This document shows positions 8,789 through 17,695 of a stretch of 36,800 bases of DNA, piece after piece. The notes under the pieces were generated by a model. That model was not told the origin of the DNA and ran no database searches. It worked only from the letters and a program-made list of their open reading frames with translations. The position numbers and the translations under genes were made by a program. Position 1 is the stretch's first letter; every line of letters starts with the position of its first letter. The stretch comes from Anaerolineae bacterium. Its GTDB lineage: Bacteria > Chloroflexota > Anaerolineae > JACIWR01. The DNA lies in contig JANLFX010000026.1 in NCBI GenBank assembly GCA_024653325.1, positions 1 through 36,800 on the forward strand. The letters are read 5' to 3'.

Positions 8789-9823
8789 TTAAAAGAAATT
8801 CCTGGTCAGCTCGTACAATTCGGCGTCCACCGTCTTTATTCCGCTGGTGGCTTCTTTTAATGGGATGGATACAACTTTGTTACTCTGTAGGGCAGCCATG
8901 TAACCGAACTTGCCCTCCGTCACCAGATCAACAGCATGCACGCCCAGGCGGGTGGCCAGCACGCGGTCGAAGACTGTGGGAGAGCCGCCGCGCTGCAAGT
9001 GGCCCAGAACCACGGAGCGCGATTCGAAGCCGGTGCGACGCTCGATCTCCTTGGCCACGGTCTCGGCCAGACCACGGCGGTCCAGTCGCACATGGCCAAA
9101 TTCGTCTTTATCGCCCAGCTCCTCCTCTGAATAGGCAATCTCTTTGATTTTGGCCCCCTCAGAGACGACGATGATGCTGAACGTCGAGCCTTGCCGCCAG
9201 CGTTTCTGTAAGTGCTCGCAGACCGCTTCCAGGCTGCCCTCCACTTCCGGGGTGAAAATGTAGTCCGCGCCACCGGCCAGCCCGCCGATGAGCGCCACCC
9301 AGCCCGCGTGACGGCCCATTACCTCGACTACGATGGCCCGATGGTGAGCACTGGCCGTGGTATGCAGCTTGTCCAAAGCATCGGTCACTGTGGTCACTGC
9401 AGTATCGAACCCGATACAGTAATCGGTACCCCTTACATCATTGTCCATGGTTTTGGGAACGCCTACCACGGGCATTTGATGCTCCTCGTAAAACCTGGTA
9501 GCCACACCCAGGGTATCCTCTCCACCGATAGCGACAATGGCGTCCAGCCCAAACTCTTGAAAATGATCCAGGCAAATGCGCACTATCGCCTTGTCACGGA
9601 AGGGGTTGGTCCGCGAAGCGCCCAGAATAGTTCCTCCCACATGCAAGATACCTGATACCATGCTTCGGGTCAGGGGCACAATGTTGCCCTCGGCCAGTCC
9701 GGCCCAGCCGTTTTTAATGGCCCGCACCTCATGACCGCAGACGAAGCTGCGACGAGCCACGGCGCGGATGGCAGCATTTAATCCCGGCACGTCTCCTCCG
9801 CCGGTTAAAACTCCTATTCGCAT
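8789..9823 (-). CDS. 6-phosphofructokinase, predicted PPi-dependent type
   Basis: GVLTGGGDVPGLNAAIRAV; IGGEDTLGVA (Asp at E. coli position 104) and VGVPKTMDND (Lys at 124); VLGHLQRGGSP. Confidence 0.93.
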   Translation of the reverse strand: MRIGVLTGGGDVPGLNAAIRAVARRSFVCGHEVRAIKNGWAGLAEGNIVPLTRSMVSGILHVGGTILGASRTNPFRDKAIVRICLDHFQEFGLDAIVAIGGEDTLGVATRFYEEHQMPVVGVPKTMDNDVRGTDYCIGFDTAVTTVTDALDKLHTTASAHHRAIVVEVMGRHAGWVALIGGLAGGADYIFTPEVEGSLEAVCEHLQKRWRQGSTFSIIVVSEGAKIKEIAYSEEELGDKDEFGHVRLDRRGLAETVAKEIERRTGFESRSVVLGHLQRGGSPTVFDRVLATRLGVHAVDLVTEGKFGYMAALQSNKVVSIPLKEATSGIKTVDAELYELTRNFF

Positions 9824-9850
9824 ATATTATCCTCCTGAACTCATAGGGTC

Positions 9851-9922
9851 TGAAACGTGAAAATGGAAATGTAAAACGTAATCCGTAAGACGGCTGTCAC
9901 GTTTCACGCCTCACGCTTTACG
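9851..9922. repeat. inverted degenerate heptamer array
   Basis: TGAAACG TGAAAAT GGAAATG TAAAACG TAATCCG TAAGACG - GCTGTCACG - TTTCACG CCTCACG CTTTACG. Confidence 0.6.
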
Positions 9923-9929
9923 CACAGAA

Positions 9930-11036
9930 TTAATCCCCTAAATCTTCAAACCGGTTTCGAAACCTTTCCATCACCTGGGGCATAGTGGTGTATTCCATCG
10001 CCTCCAGAGGCAGGCGTTGGGGCTCGAAAGGCCCGTGGCGACGTAGGTGTTCAGCAACCACGTTACACAACCGTCTCGCCTCGTCGTAACTTGGATCATC
10101 GAACATATCACGAGGTCCGATCAGGCGACCATCGGCCAACTGGAATCCCAGAGCTACCACCCGTGGAGGGCCGTCAAAGCGGGTGGGGTTGCTTTGTGGC
10201 ACGGATACGGGCATCAGTGGCCCGAAGTGAGAGCCTCGCATCCAACCCTCAACGATGTGTGGCATGGAGAATGGTTCCAGAGCCTCGCCCACCGCCGGAA
10301 ACTCCCCCTGACAACGCACAATGCACACGGGATCATCCTTGCCCACATAACGCCCGGCTATGAGGGCCAGACGTTGAGTGGAGGATACGGCACCAATTTC
10401 GCCTGTTCCTTTATGATAGACCGCCTTGATGATATAGCGGCCAGGAGCCCCGATGAACAACAGTAAATCATAGATTTCTTCGGGGCAATGGAAAACGATG
10501 CGCTTGTGCTCTTTAACGTCATGCACTTCAAAGCTGAAACCCTCGTGCATCTTGGGAGAGATGACCAGGCCAGCCGTGTTGAAGGGGTCAGCGAACATTT
10601 TGTACAAGGGCATGTTCCAGGCTCCGGCGCTGGTCTTGTCGGCCATGAAAATGAGAACCGGTTCGCTCTCGCGCTCGACGAACTCCATCTCAGCCACACC
10701 CGGCCCCATACCTTTGACATTGCCCGAAAAAGCGTCGGACAGCAAATCTTGACCTGCTCCATAGAGCTTCAGGCTTTTGGCCACCCGGATACATTCCTCG
10801 AAAGTGCGCCAGGCCAGGTGATGAACCTCCGGATCGTCCACCCCCTTTCTGTGGGTCATGATCAGTTCCAAATCGTCACCAACTCGCGTCACGTGGAAGT
10901 CCACAATTATCCCGTCGCCTTTTGCTGCTTCCAGATGACGTTGGGCCTCTTCTAACAGGACGGGGTGTATACTCGAATGTCCCACGTAACCGCCAACATC
11001 GGCCTTGATAACACTCAGAGTAACTTTCTCGACCAT
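9930..11036 (-). CDS. fbp: bifunctional fructose-1,6-bisphosphate aldolase/phosphatase
   Basis: MVEKVTLSVIKADVGGYVGHSSIHP, ITxVGDDLxLIMTH-like motif, YGAGQDLLSDAFSGNVKGMGPGVAEMEF, FMADKTSAGAWNMPLYKMFADPFNTAGLV, YVGKDDP, WMRGSHFGPLMPV; ORF extends to 11201 but the homology start is 11036. Confidence 0.95.
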   Translation of the reverse strand: MVEKVTLSVIKADVGGYVGHSSIHPVLLEEAQRHLEAAKGDGIIVDFHVTRVGDDLELIMTHRKGVDDPEVHHLAWRTFEECIRVAKSLKLYGAGQDLLSDAFSGNVKGMGPGVAEMEFVERESEPVLIFMADKTSAGAWNMPLYKMFADPFNTAGLVISPKMHEGFSFEVHDVKEHKRIVFHCPEEIYDLLLFIGAPGRYIIKAVYHKGTGEIGAVSSTQRLALIAGRYVGKDDPVCIVRCQGEFPAVGEALEPFSMPHIVEGWMRGSHFGPLMPVSVPQSNPTRFDGPPRVVALGFQLADGRLIGPRDMFDDPSYDEARRLCNVVAEHLRRHGPFEPQRLPLEAMEYTTMPQVMERFRNRFEDLGD

Positions 11037-11063
11037 CTTCCCCCTCCTTTGGGATTTGAAGAA

Positions 11064-11084
11064 GCCGGGAGCTGGAAGCTGGAA
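11064..11084. repeat. short heptamer array after the fba stop
   Basis: GCCGGGA GCTGGAA GCTGGAA, immediately beyond the fba stop codon. Confidence 0.45.
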
Positions 11085-11085
11085 A

Positions 11086-12009
11086 TTATTCCTCGGCTCC
11101 TCCCAGTTCAACGCCACGATGTACCGTGCGCGGACTGACGAATCCGCCGCTCTCTGAGATACGGCCGCTACTGCCAAAAAGCCGCATCTTTTCGCGCACA
11201 CGCTCTTTGACCGCTTCCCGCGCCGGACCCAGATGCTTGCGCGGGTCTATCTCGTCCGGCTTGGCCTCTAAACTCTTTTGCATTGCTTCGACAAAAGCCT
11301 GGTTCAGGTACGTGGCCACGTTTACCTTGCAGATTCCGTGCTCGATGGCGGCCAGCACACTCTCGTGCTGTACCCCCGAGGAACCATGCAGCACCAGAGG
11401 GAGGTTCACTTTGCGGCGGATGCGTTCAATGCGGTCAATGTCCAGCGTGGCCTCGCGGCCGGTCATACCATGGATGGACCCCACGGCCACGGCCAGCGAA
11501 TCGGCGCCGGTGCGCTGGATGAACTCCAAAGCCTGGTCAGGATCGGTCATCGCTGCCTCCACCTCTTCGGCACTCACTCCAGCGTCAGCCTGCAGTACTT
11601 TACCCAACTCCGCTTCCACCGGGATACCGGCGATGTGCGCGATTTCGCAAATGCGGCGGGTAATGGCCACGTTCTCTTCAAAAGGCAGCTTCGAACCGTC
11701 GAACATCAGCGAGGTGAACCCTTCCCGCAGGCAAAGCACATTCTGCTCGAAACTGGTGCCATGGTCCAGGTGTAAAACGACCGGCACATTCACCATGCTG
11801 GCCGCGATCTTCACCATCCCCGCGGCAAAAGCCAGGCCTGCGTAACGGATCGCCCCCTGACTCACCTGCAGGATCACCGGAGCCCGCTCCTCCTGCGCCA
11901 CCTCGACGATAGCCTGTATCTGTTCCATGTTGTTCGCATTGAAAGCACCCACGGCAAAGTGTTCCTCGAGTGCCCGCTGTAGAATCTCTTTACTGGTTAC
12001 TAAGGGCAT
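11086..12009 (-). CDS. fba: class II fructose-bisphosphate aldolase
   Basis: VGAFNANNMEQIQAIVEVA, VVLHLDHGTSFE, GIPVEAELGKV, VGSIHGMTGRE, LVLHGSSGV; 12015 would be a TTG start, ATG at 12009. Confidence 0.93.
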   Translation of the reverse strand: MPLVTSKEILQRALEEHFAVGAFNANNMEQIQAIVEVAQEERAPVILQVSQGAIRYAGLAFAAGMVKIAASMVNVPVVLHLDHGTSFEQNVLCLREGFTSLMFDGSKLPFEENVAITRRICEIAHIAGIPVEAELGKVLQADAGVSAEEVEAAMTDPDQALEFIQRTGADSLAVAVGSIHGMTGREATLDIDRIERIRRKVNLPLVLHGSSGVQHESVLAAIEHGICKVNVATYLNQAFVEAMQKSLEAKPDEIDPRKHLGPAREAVKERVREKMRLFGSSGRISESGGFVSPRTVHRGVELGGAEE

Positions 12010-12026
12010 GTTCAATTCCTCCTTCC

Positions 12027-12061
12027 ACTCGTTACTTGTTACTCGTTACTGGTTGCTGGTG
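12027..12061. repeat. heptamer array overlapping the 3' end of the 12032-14452 gene
   Basis: ACTCGTT ACTTGTT ACTCGTT ACTGGTT GCTGGTG; encodes the C-terminal residues and stop. Confidence 0.65.
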
Positions 12062-14452
12062 AGCCGGTCCAATTTCAACCTGGCCCAATAGAATGCGTGT
12101 GTCCTGGGTGCCATCTGCCATCCGCACCGGCAGCCGTTCCGCACTGGGCAATTGATACATCCCGATTTCAATCTGATACTGCCCCGGCGGGGTCTGCGGA
12201 TCAATCACCAGACGATGCCGATCCCGCACCGAAACGCCGACCGGCCACTGCATGGTGGGATAGCCCCCTTCCACCGGCAGGCTATCGTCCTGAGCCCACA
12301 GTGGCCCACCGGTGGCCGGGTTGTATGCCTCCCCGATAAGGTGGACGAAGACAGTGTACGAGTCCGCTACCTTGTCCTCTGCCTGCCAGTACAGGTCGAG
12401 GGTCAAGGTGCTTCCCGGGGCGATGTATGTTGCATCGGCCAGGTCGTAACCCAGAAAACGGATGCTTCCCCCCAGGGTAGCTTCCAGCGGATGCTGGATC
12501 GTGCCCACCGGAAGCAATGGCCCCGTAGCCGCCACCCTCATCCGCCCCACCTCGATGGATTGCTCACTGGCGTAAAGGAGAAACTGGTATAGCCCTGCCG
12601 GAGTGCGCGGATACACGGCGAAATCCACTCCCTGTCGGATGATGCACTCCTGCTCCCGGCCTTCCAGCGCCAATCGCCTGCTTTCTACCACCCTCTGCTG
12701 GCTATCCACCCAGTCCACGGTTAATTCTATCGTTGACCGTCCAGCCGGCAGATGGAAGTACAATCCCAGGTGAGCCGCGTCACCCGGCCGGAACTCCGTG
12801 GTGGGCAGGTCATAACCCAGCAAACGTACCCCACCGGCTGTCAGCAGGGCATCCATGGGATACTGCGGGGCCAAATTCGCTGGCGATACTGTCGGCGGAA
12901 CACCGTCCGCAGTGTAGAGTATCAGGTGATTGTAGCCCACCGTGACCTGCAACGCCCGGCGGTAGCGGGCATCCAGCCATTTCTCGACCAGGTTATCGGG
13001 GTCCTGCAGAGCCCGCTCGAAGCTGGCCAACCACAGGCGGGAATGAGCGGCGGCCACGGGCGCCAGTTGTTCTGCTACGTTCTCTTCCGTGAAGCGCGTC
13101 ACATCCCGAGGCAGCCGGTAAACAATCGGTCCGGCATTCTCGTCCCCTACCAGGCGACGGTACTGGTACAGGAAAAGAGGAAATCGGTCGCCAGAGACGA
13201 GGAGCACCCCATCGTCGGGTTGAGCATAGGCGGATAGGGTGCGCAGCGCCGTCTGGTAATCGTCGCGCATATAACGCCCCGTATAGTAACCGGGCAGGGA
13301 CCAGGCAAAGAGGCCAATGACGAGCAGGGCAGCCAGGACCCCTCCCCAGCGCCACCATCGCCACAGGCCGATGAGTCCAGCGGCCAGCAGGATATAGAAA
13401 CAGGGGGCGAAAAGAACGAGATAGCGAGCCTCCACGCGGGGCGAGTAGAAAAGGCCTCGGTTCAGTGTCAACAGGTAAACCACCACCGGCAGAAGCAAAA
13501 CCGGCAACCCCAGGTAAAGCGCACTTTCCCAGCCGTGCCAACCTCTATCCCCAGTCTGCCGCCAGAAGAAAATGGCGCCCGCCAGAACCAGGACACAGAC
13601 CGACAAGGCCGGCAGCAGATACCGGGAGACTTCGGTGGAGATACCCAGGGAGAGGGCAACGGTGTACAGCTCCAGGAGAACCCCCGCGTCGAAGGGCTGG
13701 CTCACCGACCAGGTGCGCATCTTTCCTGCGGCAAAGATGAACCAGGGAATGAAAAGGGCCGCAACCAGGGCTTGCGAGCCGAGCCAATGGGCGAGGAAAC
13801 GACGCTGTCCGGCCATTCTTCGACGCAAAGTCAAGAGCACGAAAATTCCTTGGGCGAGAAGGGTCAAACCGCTCAGGTAAATCGTATACAGAGCGGCAGT
13901 GGAACTGGCAATGTACGCAAGCCAGGCTCGTCTTTCTCCTTCCTGTAACGCCCGGACGAAAAAGTAGAGCGAAAGGAGAGAGGTAAGCGTGGCCAGGATG
14001 TACATCCGCAGCTCCTGCGACCACCAGATGGGAAAACGAGCCGTAGCCGTAAGCAACATGGCCGTCAGCGCCACCCAATAAGGACGCCCCTCGTGGTTAC
14101 CCTTTTGAATTGTTAAATGGGCGGTCAGCCGGCGCACCAGGGGATGGACCAGGGCCACGATGAGCACTCCGTAGGCGAGGGAAAGATAGCGCGCGGCGAA
14201 CTCTGTCTCGCCAACCAACTGCACCCACGCCCAGAGCGACCAGAAATAGAGCGGCGGATGGACATCGCCAGCCGTCCAGACGGTGACGCCGGCCAGTCCC
14301 TTGCGGATGGCCCACATGGCCAGCCCCTCGTCCCACCACACGTTCTGATCCCCCAGGCGATAAAGGCGCAGGGCAAAGGCGATCAGGAGGACAAACACCG
14401 GCGCCAACCGGATAGCCCACTTATTTGAACCTCGCCATTCACTATTCGCCAT
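12032..14452 (-). CDS. multi-TM glycosyltransferase family 39 / PMT-like protein
   Basis: N-terminal DQNVWWDEGLAMWAIRKG and DVHPPLYFWSLWAWV motifs, about ten TM segments, C-terminal soluble beta-rich region. Confidence 0.8.
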   Translation of the reverse strand: MANSEWRGSNKWAIRLAPVFVLLIAFALRLYRLGDQNVWWDEGLAMWAIRKGLAGVTVWTAGDVHPPLYFWSLWAWVQLVGETEFAARYLSLAYGVLIVALVHPLVRRLTAHLTIQKGNHEGRPYWVALTAMLLTATARFPIWWSQELRMYILATLTSLLSLYFFVRALQEGERRAWLAYIASSTAALYTIYLSGLTLLAQGIFVLLTLRRRMAGQRRFLAHWLGSQALVAALFIPWFIFAAGKMRTWSVSQPFDAGVLLELYTVALSLGISTEVSRYLLPALSVCVLVLAGAIFFWRQTGDRGWHGWESALYLGLPVLLLPVVVYLLTLNRGLFYSPRVEARYLVLFAPCFYILLAAGLIGLWRWWRWGGVLAALLVIGLFAWSLPGYYTGRYMRDDYQTALRTLSAYAQPDDGVLLVSGDRFPLFLYQYRRLVGDENAGPIVYRLPRDVTRFTEENVAEQLAPVAAAHSRLWLASFERALQDPDNLVEKWLDARYRRALQVTVGYNHLILYTADGVPPTVSPANLAPQYPMDALLTAGGVRLLGYDLPTTEFRPGDAAHLGLYFHLPAGRSTIELTVDWVDSQQRVVESRRLALEGREQECIIRQGVDFAVYPRTPAGLYQFLLYASEQSIEVGRMRVAATGPLLPVGTIQHPLEATLGGSIRFLGYDLADATYIAPGSTLTLDLYWQAEDKVADSYTVFVHLIGEAYNPATGGPLWAQDDSLPVEGGYPTMQWPVGVSVRDRHRLVIDPQTPPGQYQIEIGMYQLPSAERLPVRMADGTQDTRILLGQVEIGPAHQQPVTSNK

Positions 14453-14465
14453 TCGCTTATTCGCC
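14431..14465. repeat. heptamer array spanning a start and a stop codon
   Basis: CTCGCCA TTCACTA TTCGCCA TTCGCTT ATTCGCC; covers the start region (MANSEWRG) of the PMT-like gene and the stop of the upstream gene. Confidence 0.65.
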
Positions 14466-15272
14466 CCGCTGAAATATCACCCGCCATGCAGCGGTCCCCC
14501 CGTCACCTGCACACGGTTCGGCGGAAATCCTACCGGCTATTTCGCTATCTATTCCTCCTACCCTGACCTGGTAGCTGACGCCGGGTTGCATCTCGAAATC
14601 AGCGTAGCCGGGGTCTATATCGGGCTTGAGGCCGGTGAAAAAGCGGTCCTCACCCGTGGCCCACGAGACCCTTATTTCGACATTGGGCAGGCCCAACCCG
14701 TGCTGATCCTGCACATAAACCATAATATAGCCCGGCCTACCCTCGCCTGAACAAATCCGCTCGCTCTTCACCAGGCGCACAGGCGGGCGCGGGGTCGCTG
14801 TCGGGGTGATCGTTGGTGTACCCTGTGCGGCCGGGACAGCAGTGTGAGTAGCCGTTGGTGAAGGGGAAGGTGAAGCCTGAACTGCCGGGGTAATTACGGA
14901 GGCGGTGAGTTGGACAGTTGCCTTACCGCTTAGCGCATCGGCCAGGGCTGTCAGCGCTTGGATCGCGTTCTGGTCTCTTCCCTCCACCGCGTAACGTGCC
15001 GCCAGATCAGTCACAGCCTGGACCCGGCCCCACTCGCCCAGCGCGGCCAGGCGTTGCCGGGCGCGGCCTAAGTCACCGTCCTGGGAATACGCCTGGCCGA
15101 TGAGTACCAGATAATCCTCGCGCAAAGGTGCACGTAAGTCCACCGGGTCTGCGTTGATTATCTGTACCGGCCACAAGCCCCAACTGATCGTCAGGCCCAA
15201 CGCCAGACCCAAAGCCACGCCCAGGAACAGGGCGACCAGTGGCCAGCCAGGAGTTCTGCCCATCAACGCCAC
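14457..15272 (-). CDS. membrane-anchored hypothetical protein, paralogous in its N-terminal half to the next gene
   Basis: TM helix then WGLWPVQ...DLRAPLREDYLVLIGQAYSQDGDLGRARQRLAALG; Thr/Pro linker; C-terminal extracytoplasmic domain. Confidence 0.7.
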   Translation of the reverse strand: MALMGRTPGWPLVALFLGVALGLALGLTISWGLWPVQIINADPVDLRAPLREDYLVLIGQAYSQDGDLGRARQRLAALGEWGRVQAVTDLAARYAVEGRDQNAIQALTALADALSGKATVQLTASVITPAVQASPSPSPTATHTAVPAAQGTPTITPTATPRPPVRLVKSERICSGEGRPGYIMVYVQDQHGLGLPNVEIRVSWATGEDRFFTGLKPDIDPGYADFEMQPGVSYQVRVGGIDSEIAGRISAEPCAGDGGTAAWRVIFQRGE

Positions 15273-15712
15273 CCCGCCCTGCTGATCGCCACAGCACTGG
15301 TGCGCAAGCTTGTCCCCTGACCACTATAAGCCCCCAGCGCATCCGCCAGATTGACCAGATTCTCGATGTCACCGGGCTCGGCACCGCGGGCGATAAGACT
15401 TTCGGCCAGAAGCGCTACCCGCCGGGCCGGATCGGGATCGTTCAAGAGGGCCAGGCGCATTTGGGCCTGTTCCAGATCACCGTTGACCGCGTAGGCGGCA
15501 CTGACCATCAAGATGTACTCGTCCTGGTATACAGGTTTTAGATCGGCGATGTCCGTATCCGTATACTGCACGGGCCACAGGACCCAGCCGACGAACAGGC
15601 CGGCCAGCAGGCCGACAATGATGCCAACGCCAGCCATCGCCATGGTAAGGACGCGATCACGGTCGTGCACCGCCGTTTTCTCCCAACACTGCAGACAAAA
15701 GAATAGGGCCAC
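15263..15712 (-). CDS. membrane-anchored hypothetical protein (paralog)
   Basis: WVLWPVQYTDTDIADLKPVYQDEYILMVSAAYAVNGDLEQAQMRLALL aligns with the adjacent paralog; start uncertain. Confidence 0.65.
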   Translation of the reverse strand: MALFFCLQCWEKTAVHDRDRVLTMAMAGVGIIVGLLAGLFVGWVLWPVQYTDTDIADLKPVYQDEYILMVSAAYAVNGDLEQAQMRLALLNDPDPARRVALLAESLIARGAEPGDIENLVNLADALGAYSGQGTSLRTSAVAISRAGWR

Positions 15713-15755
15713 TCCCCGCTTCAGGGACTAGCCCCACCGGCCATGGTGGACATCT

Positions 15756-15784
15756 TTGTCATTTCTCGGTGAACCTGGTATAAT
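15756..15784 (+). promoter_or_regulatory. orphan promoter (TTGTCA-N17-TATAAT) not facing a CDS
   Basis: Hexamers at 15756-15761 and 15779-15784; downstream is structured non-coding DNA antisense to the tRNA 3' flank. Confidence 0.45.
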
Positions 15785-15811
15785 AGACATTATCGGAAAT
15801 AAAAAGATATA

Positions 15812-15956
15812 CCCGCCAAGCCGCCAAGTTCGCAAAGAAAACGCAGAAAAAACGCGATGGTCACAGCCAACAAACCATTTTTCCACTAATGCTTTGGCGT
15901 TCTCTGTGGCCTTTGCGTGAGACGGCTTATTCCCGATAAAGTCTATAGAAGCCGTC
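15812..15956. repeat. degenerate inverted repeat and hairpin block
   Basis: CCCGCCAAGCCGCCAAGTTCGCAAAG...CTTTGGCGTTCTCTGTGGCCTTTGCG; then GACGGCTT (15921-15928) / AAGCCGTC (15949-15956). Confidence 0.5.
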
Positions 15957-15969
15957 GAGTTTCTCCGAG

Positions 15970-16053
15970 TGCCGAAGGTGGGAATCGAACCCACATGAGG
16001 TCACCCTCACGCGATTTTGAGTCGCGCGCGTATGCCTGTTCCGCCACTTCGGC
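15970..16053 (-). tRNA. tRNA-Leu (anticodon CAA)
   Basis: Minus strand GCCGAAGTGGCGGAACAGGCATACGCGCGCGACTCAAAATCGCGTGAGGGTGACCTCATGTGGGTTCGATTCCCACCTTCGGCA; anticodon loop CTCAAAA; GGTTCGATTCC T-arm; class II variable arm; no encoded CCA. Confidence 0.95.
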
Positions 16054-16065
16054 CTGATGGTTGTA

Positions 16066-16094
16066 AGTATAACGCAACTGGAAAATTTAGTCAA
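16066..16094 (-). promoter_or_regulatory. tRNA-Leu promoter (TTGACT-N17-TATACT)
   Basis: Minus strand hexamers at 16094-16089 and 16071-16066, just upstream of the tRNA 5' end. Confidence 0.75.
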
Positions 16095-16100
16095 GCGCTG

Positions 16101-16127
16101 CAGGATAAGCTTAAGCTTGTCCTACAT
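16101..16127. repeat. palindrome, TAGGACAA family (1)
   Basis: CAGGATAAGCTTAAGCTTGTCCTACAT; siblings at 34736-34766 and 36035-36063. Confidence 0.7.
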
Positions 16128-16148
16128 GGGAAATGAGATTGGCAGAGT

Positions 16149-16757
16149 ATGGATGAAAAGGCTCTGATTGCGGCAGCCCAGCAAGGCGATCTGGAGGCCT
16201 TCAATCGCCTGGTACTGGCTTATCAGAACATGACCTACAACCTGGCGTATCGCATCCTGGGCGATGGGGACGCAGCCGCCGATGCCACCCAGGACGCATT
16301 CCTGTCTGCCTATCGAGCCATTGGCCGTTTTCGGGGAGGTTCTTTCAAAGCCTGGCTGCTGCGTATTGTGACCAACGCCTGCTACGATCAGTTGCGGGTG
16401 AAACAGAGACGCCCTACCACATCCCTAGAAGCGTTGCTGGTCACCGATCCCGAATCTGGCCCTTCGTTTGTAGAAGCAGGTGAGAAACCTGAGGAGTACG
16501 CTTTGCGGCGGGAACTCAACCAGGTTATTCAAGCCGGGATCGGGACGCTGCCGGCTGATCAACGCATCACCCTCGTGCTTGCAGACATCCAGGGATTCAA
16601 CTATCAGGAGATTGCGGAGATCACTGATGTCTCGTTGGGTACGGTGAAATCGCGATTAAGCAGGGCGCGGGCCAGGTTGCGCGATTTTCTGGTCGCCCAA
16701 GGGGAACTTTTGCCTGCGCAGTATCGTCTTACAGATAACACGGCAGGTGGCGAGTAG
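16149..16757 (+). CDS. ECF-type RNA polymerase sigma factor
   Basis: sigma2 NMTYNLAYRILGDGDAAADATQDAFLSAYRAIGRFRGGSFKAWLLRIVTNACYDQLR; sigma4 YQEIAEITDVSLGTVKSRLSRARARLRDFL. Confidence 0.95.
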   Translation: MDEKALIAAAQQGDLEAFNRLVLAYQNMTYNLAYRILGDGDAAADATQDAFLSAYRAIGRFRGGSFKAWLLRIVTNACYDQLRVKQRRPTTSLEALLVTDPESGPSFVEAGEKPEEYALRRELNQVIQAGIGTLPADQRITLVLADIQGFNYQEIAEITDVSLGTVKSRLSRARARLRDFLVAQGELLPAQYRLTDNTAGGE

Positions 16758-16759
16758 CG

Positions 16760-17695
16760 ATGATGAACAAGTGGAAAGGCATTGGCAAAACAGAACACGA
16801 GCGCATCGCTGAGATGCTCTCGGCATACATAGACGGCGAACTGGACGTGGCCCAGAAAGCGAGGGTAGAAGCTCACCTGAGAAAGTGCCAGGATTGCGCT
16901 CGCGACCTACATACCTTGCGCCAGACTGTGAACCTCCTGGGACAACTGCCTATGGTGAAGACTCCGCGTTCTTTCGTGATCCGCGAAGCTCAGGTAACGC
17001 CACGCCGCGCCGGTGTTCGCTGGTCGTGGGCGTATCCGGCTTTACAAGGGGCGACGGTGTTGGCCTTTCTGTTGTTCGTGGTCGTTTTCGCTGGCGACGT
17101 GGCCTTGACCCATCTCGCCCCGGCAATGAGCGGCGCGCCCATGCCCGCCTACTACAACGCCCCAGCCGAGGAAGCGCCCGAGTTATCACGGATGGCTTCG
17201 GAGCCTGAGGAAACAGTTGTGGTCGAAAAGGTGGCAGCGGCAGCCACTCCCACTGCAATGCCACTCCCGCCCGTTCCAACGGGTACACCCGCACTGGCTG
17301 CCAATGAAGGGACCCAGGACGCTGGCCTGCCCACAGCAGAGGCCATGGCGGTTATGGTGGAGCAGACTCCGGCTGCCACACTGACCAGAACTGCTGAGGA
17401 AACCACGCCAGCGCTCACCGAAGAGCCTATGGTAGCCATGGCGGAACGGTCAGCAGCCACGCCTCCCCCACCTGCGGAGGTCACGCCCCTACCGACAGCC
17501 ACGCCAGCGACCGTGGCCCAGGCTTCACCCGAGAGCGGGGAGCGGGGCTTCGAGGAAGTGCACGAGGCTGGTGGCCTGTTGCCTGTCCACCTGACACGGA
17601 TTGCGTTGTGGGTAATTGAGGGTGGGTTGTTAGTCTTGGCGGTGGCCCTGTTGGTTGCCACTCTGTGGATGCGTCGTGCCCGCAGGCAGGTTTAA
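16760..17695 (+). CDS. anti-sigma factor, zf-HC2 type, with two TM segments
   Basis: LSAYIDGELDVAQKARVEAHLRKCQDCARDL (Hx3Cx2C), TM, Pro/Thr-rich region, second C-terminal TM; directly downstream of the sigma gene. Confidence 0.88.
   Translation: MMNKWKGIGKTEHERIAEMLSAYIDGELDVAQKARVEAHLRKCQDCARDLHTLRQTVNLLGQLPMVKTPRSFVIREAQVTPRRAGVRWSWAYPALQGATVLAFLLFVVVFAGDVALTHLAPAMSGAPMPAYYNAPAEEAPELSRMASEPEETVVVEKVAAAATPTAMPLPPVPTGTPALAANEGTQDAGLPTAEAMAVMVEQTPAATLTRTAEETTPALTEEPMVAMAERSAATPPPPAEVTPLPTATPATVAQASPESGERGFEEVHEAGGLLPVHLTRIALWVIEGGLLVLAVALLVATLWMRRARRQV

Noticed and set aside
15728-15994. ORF beginning MGSIPTFGTRRNSTAS
   Set aside because: Its start is translation of the tRNA-Leu 3' end and the rest covers repeat DNA.
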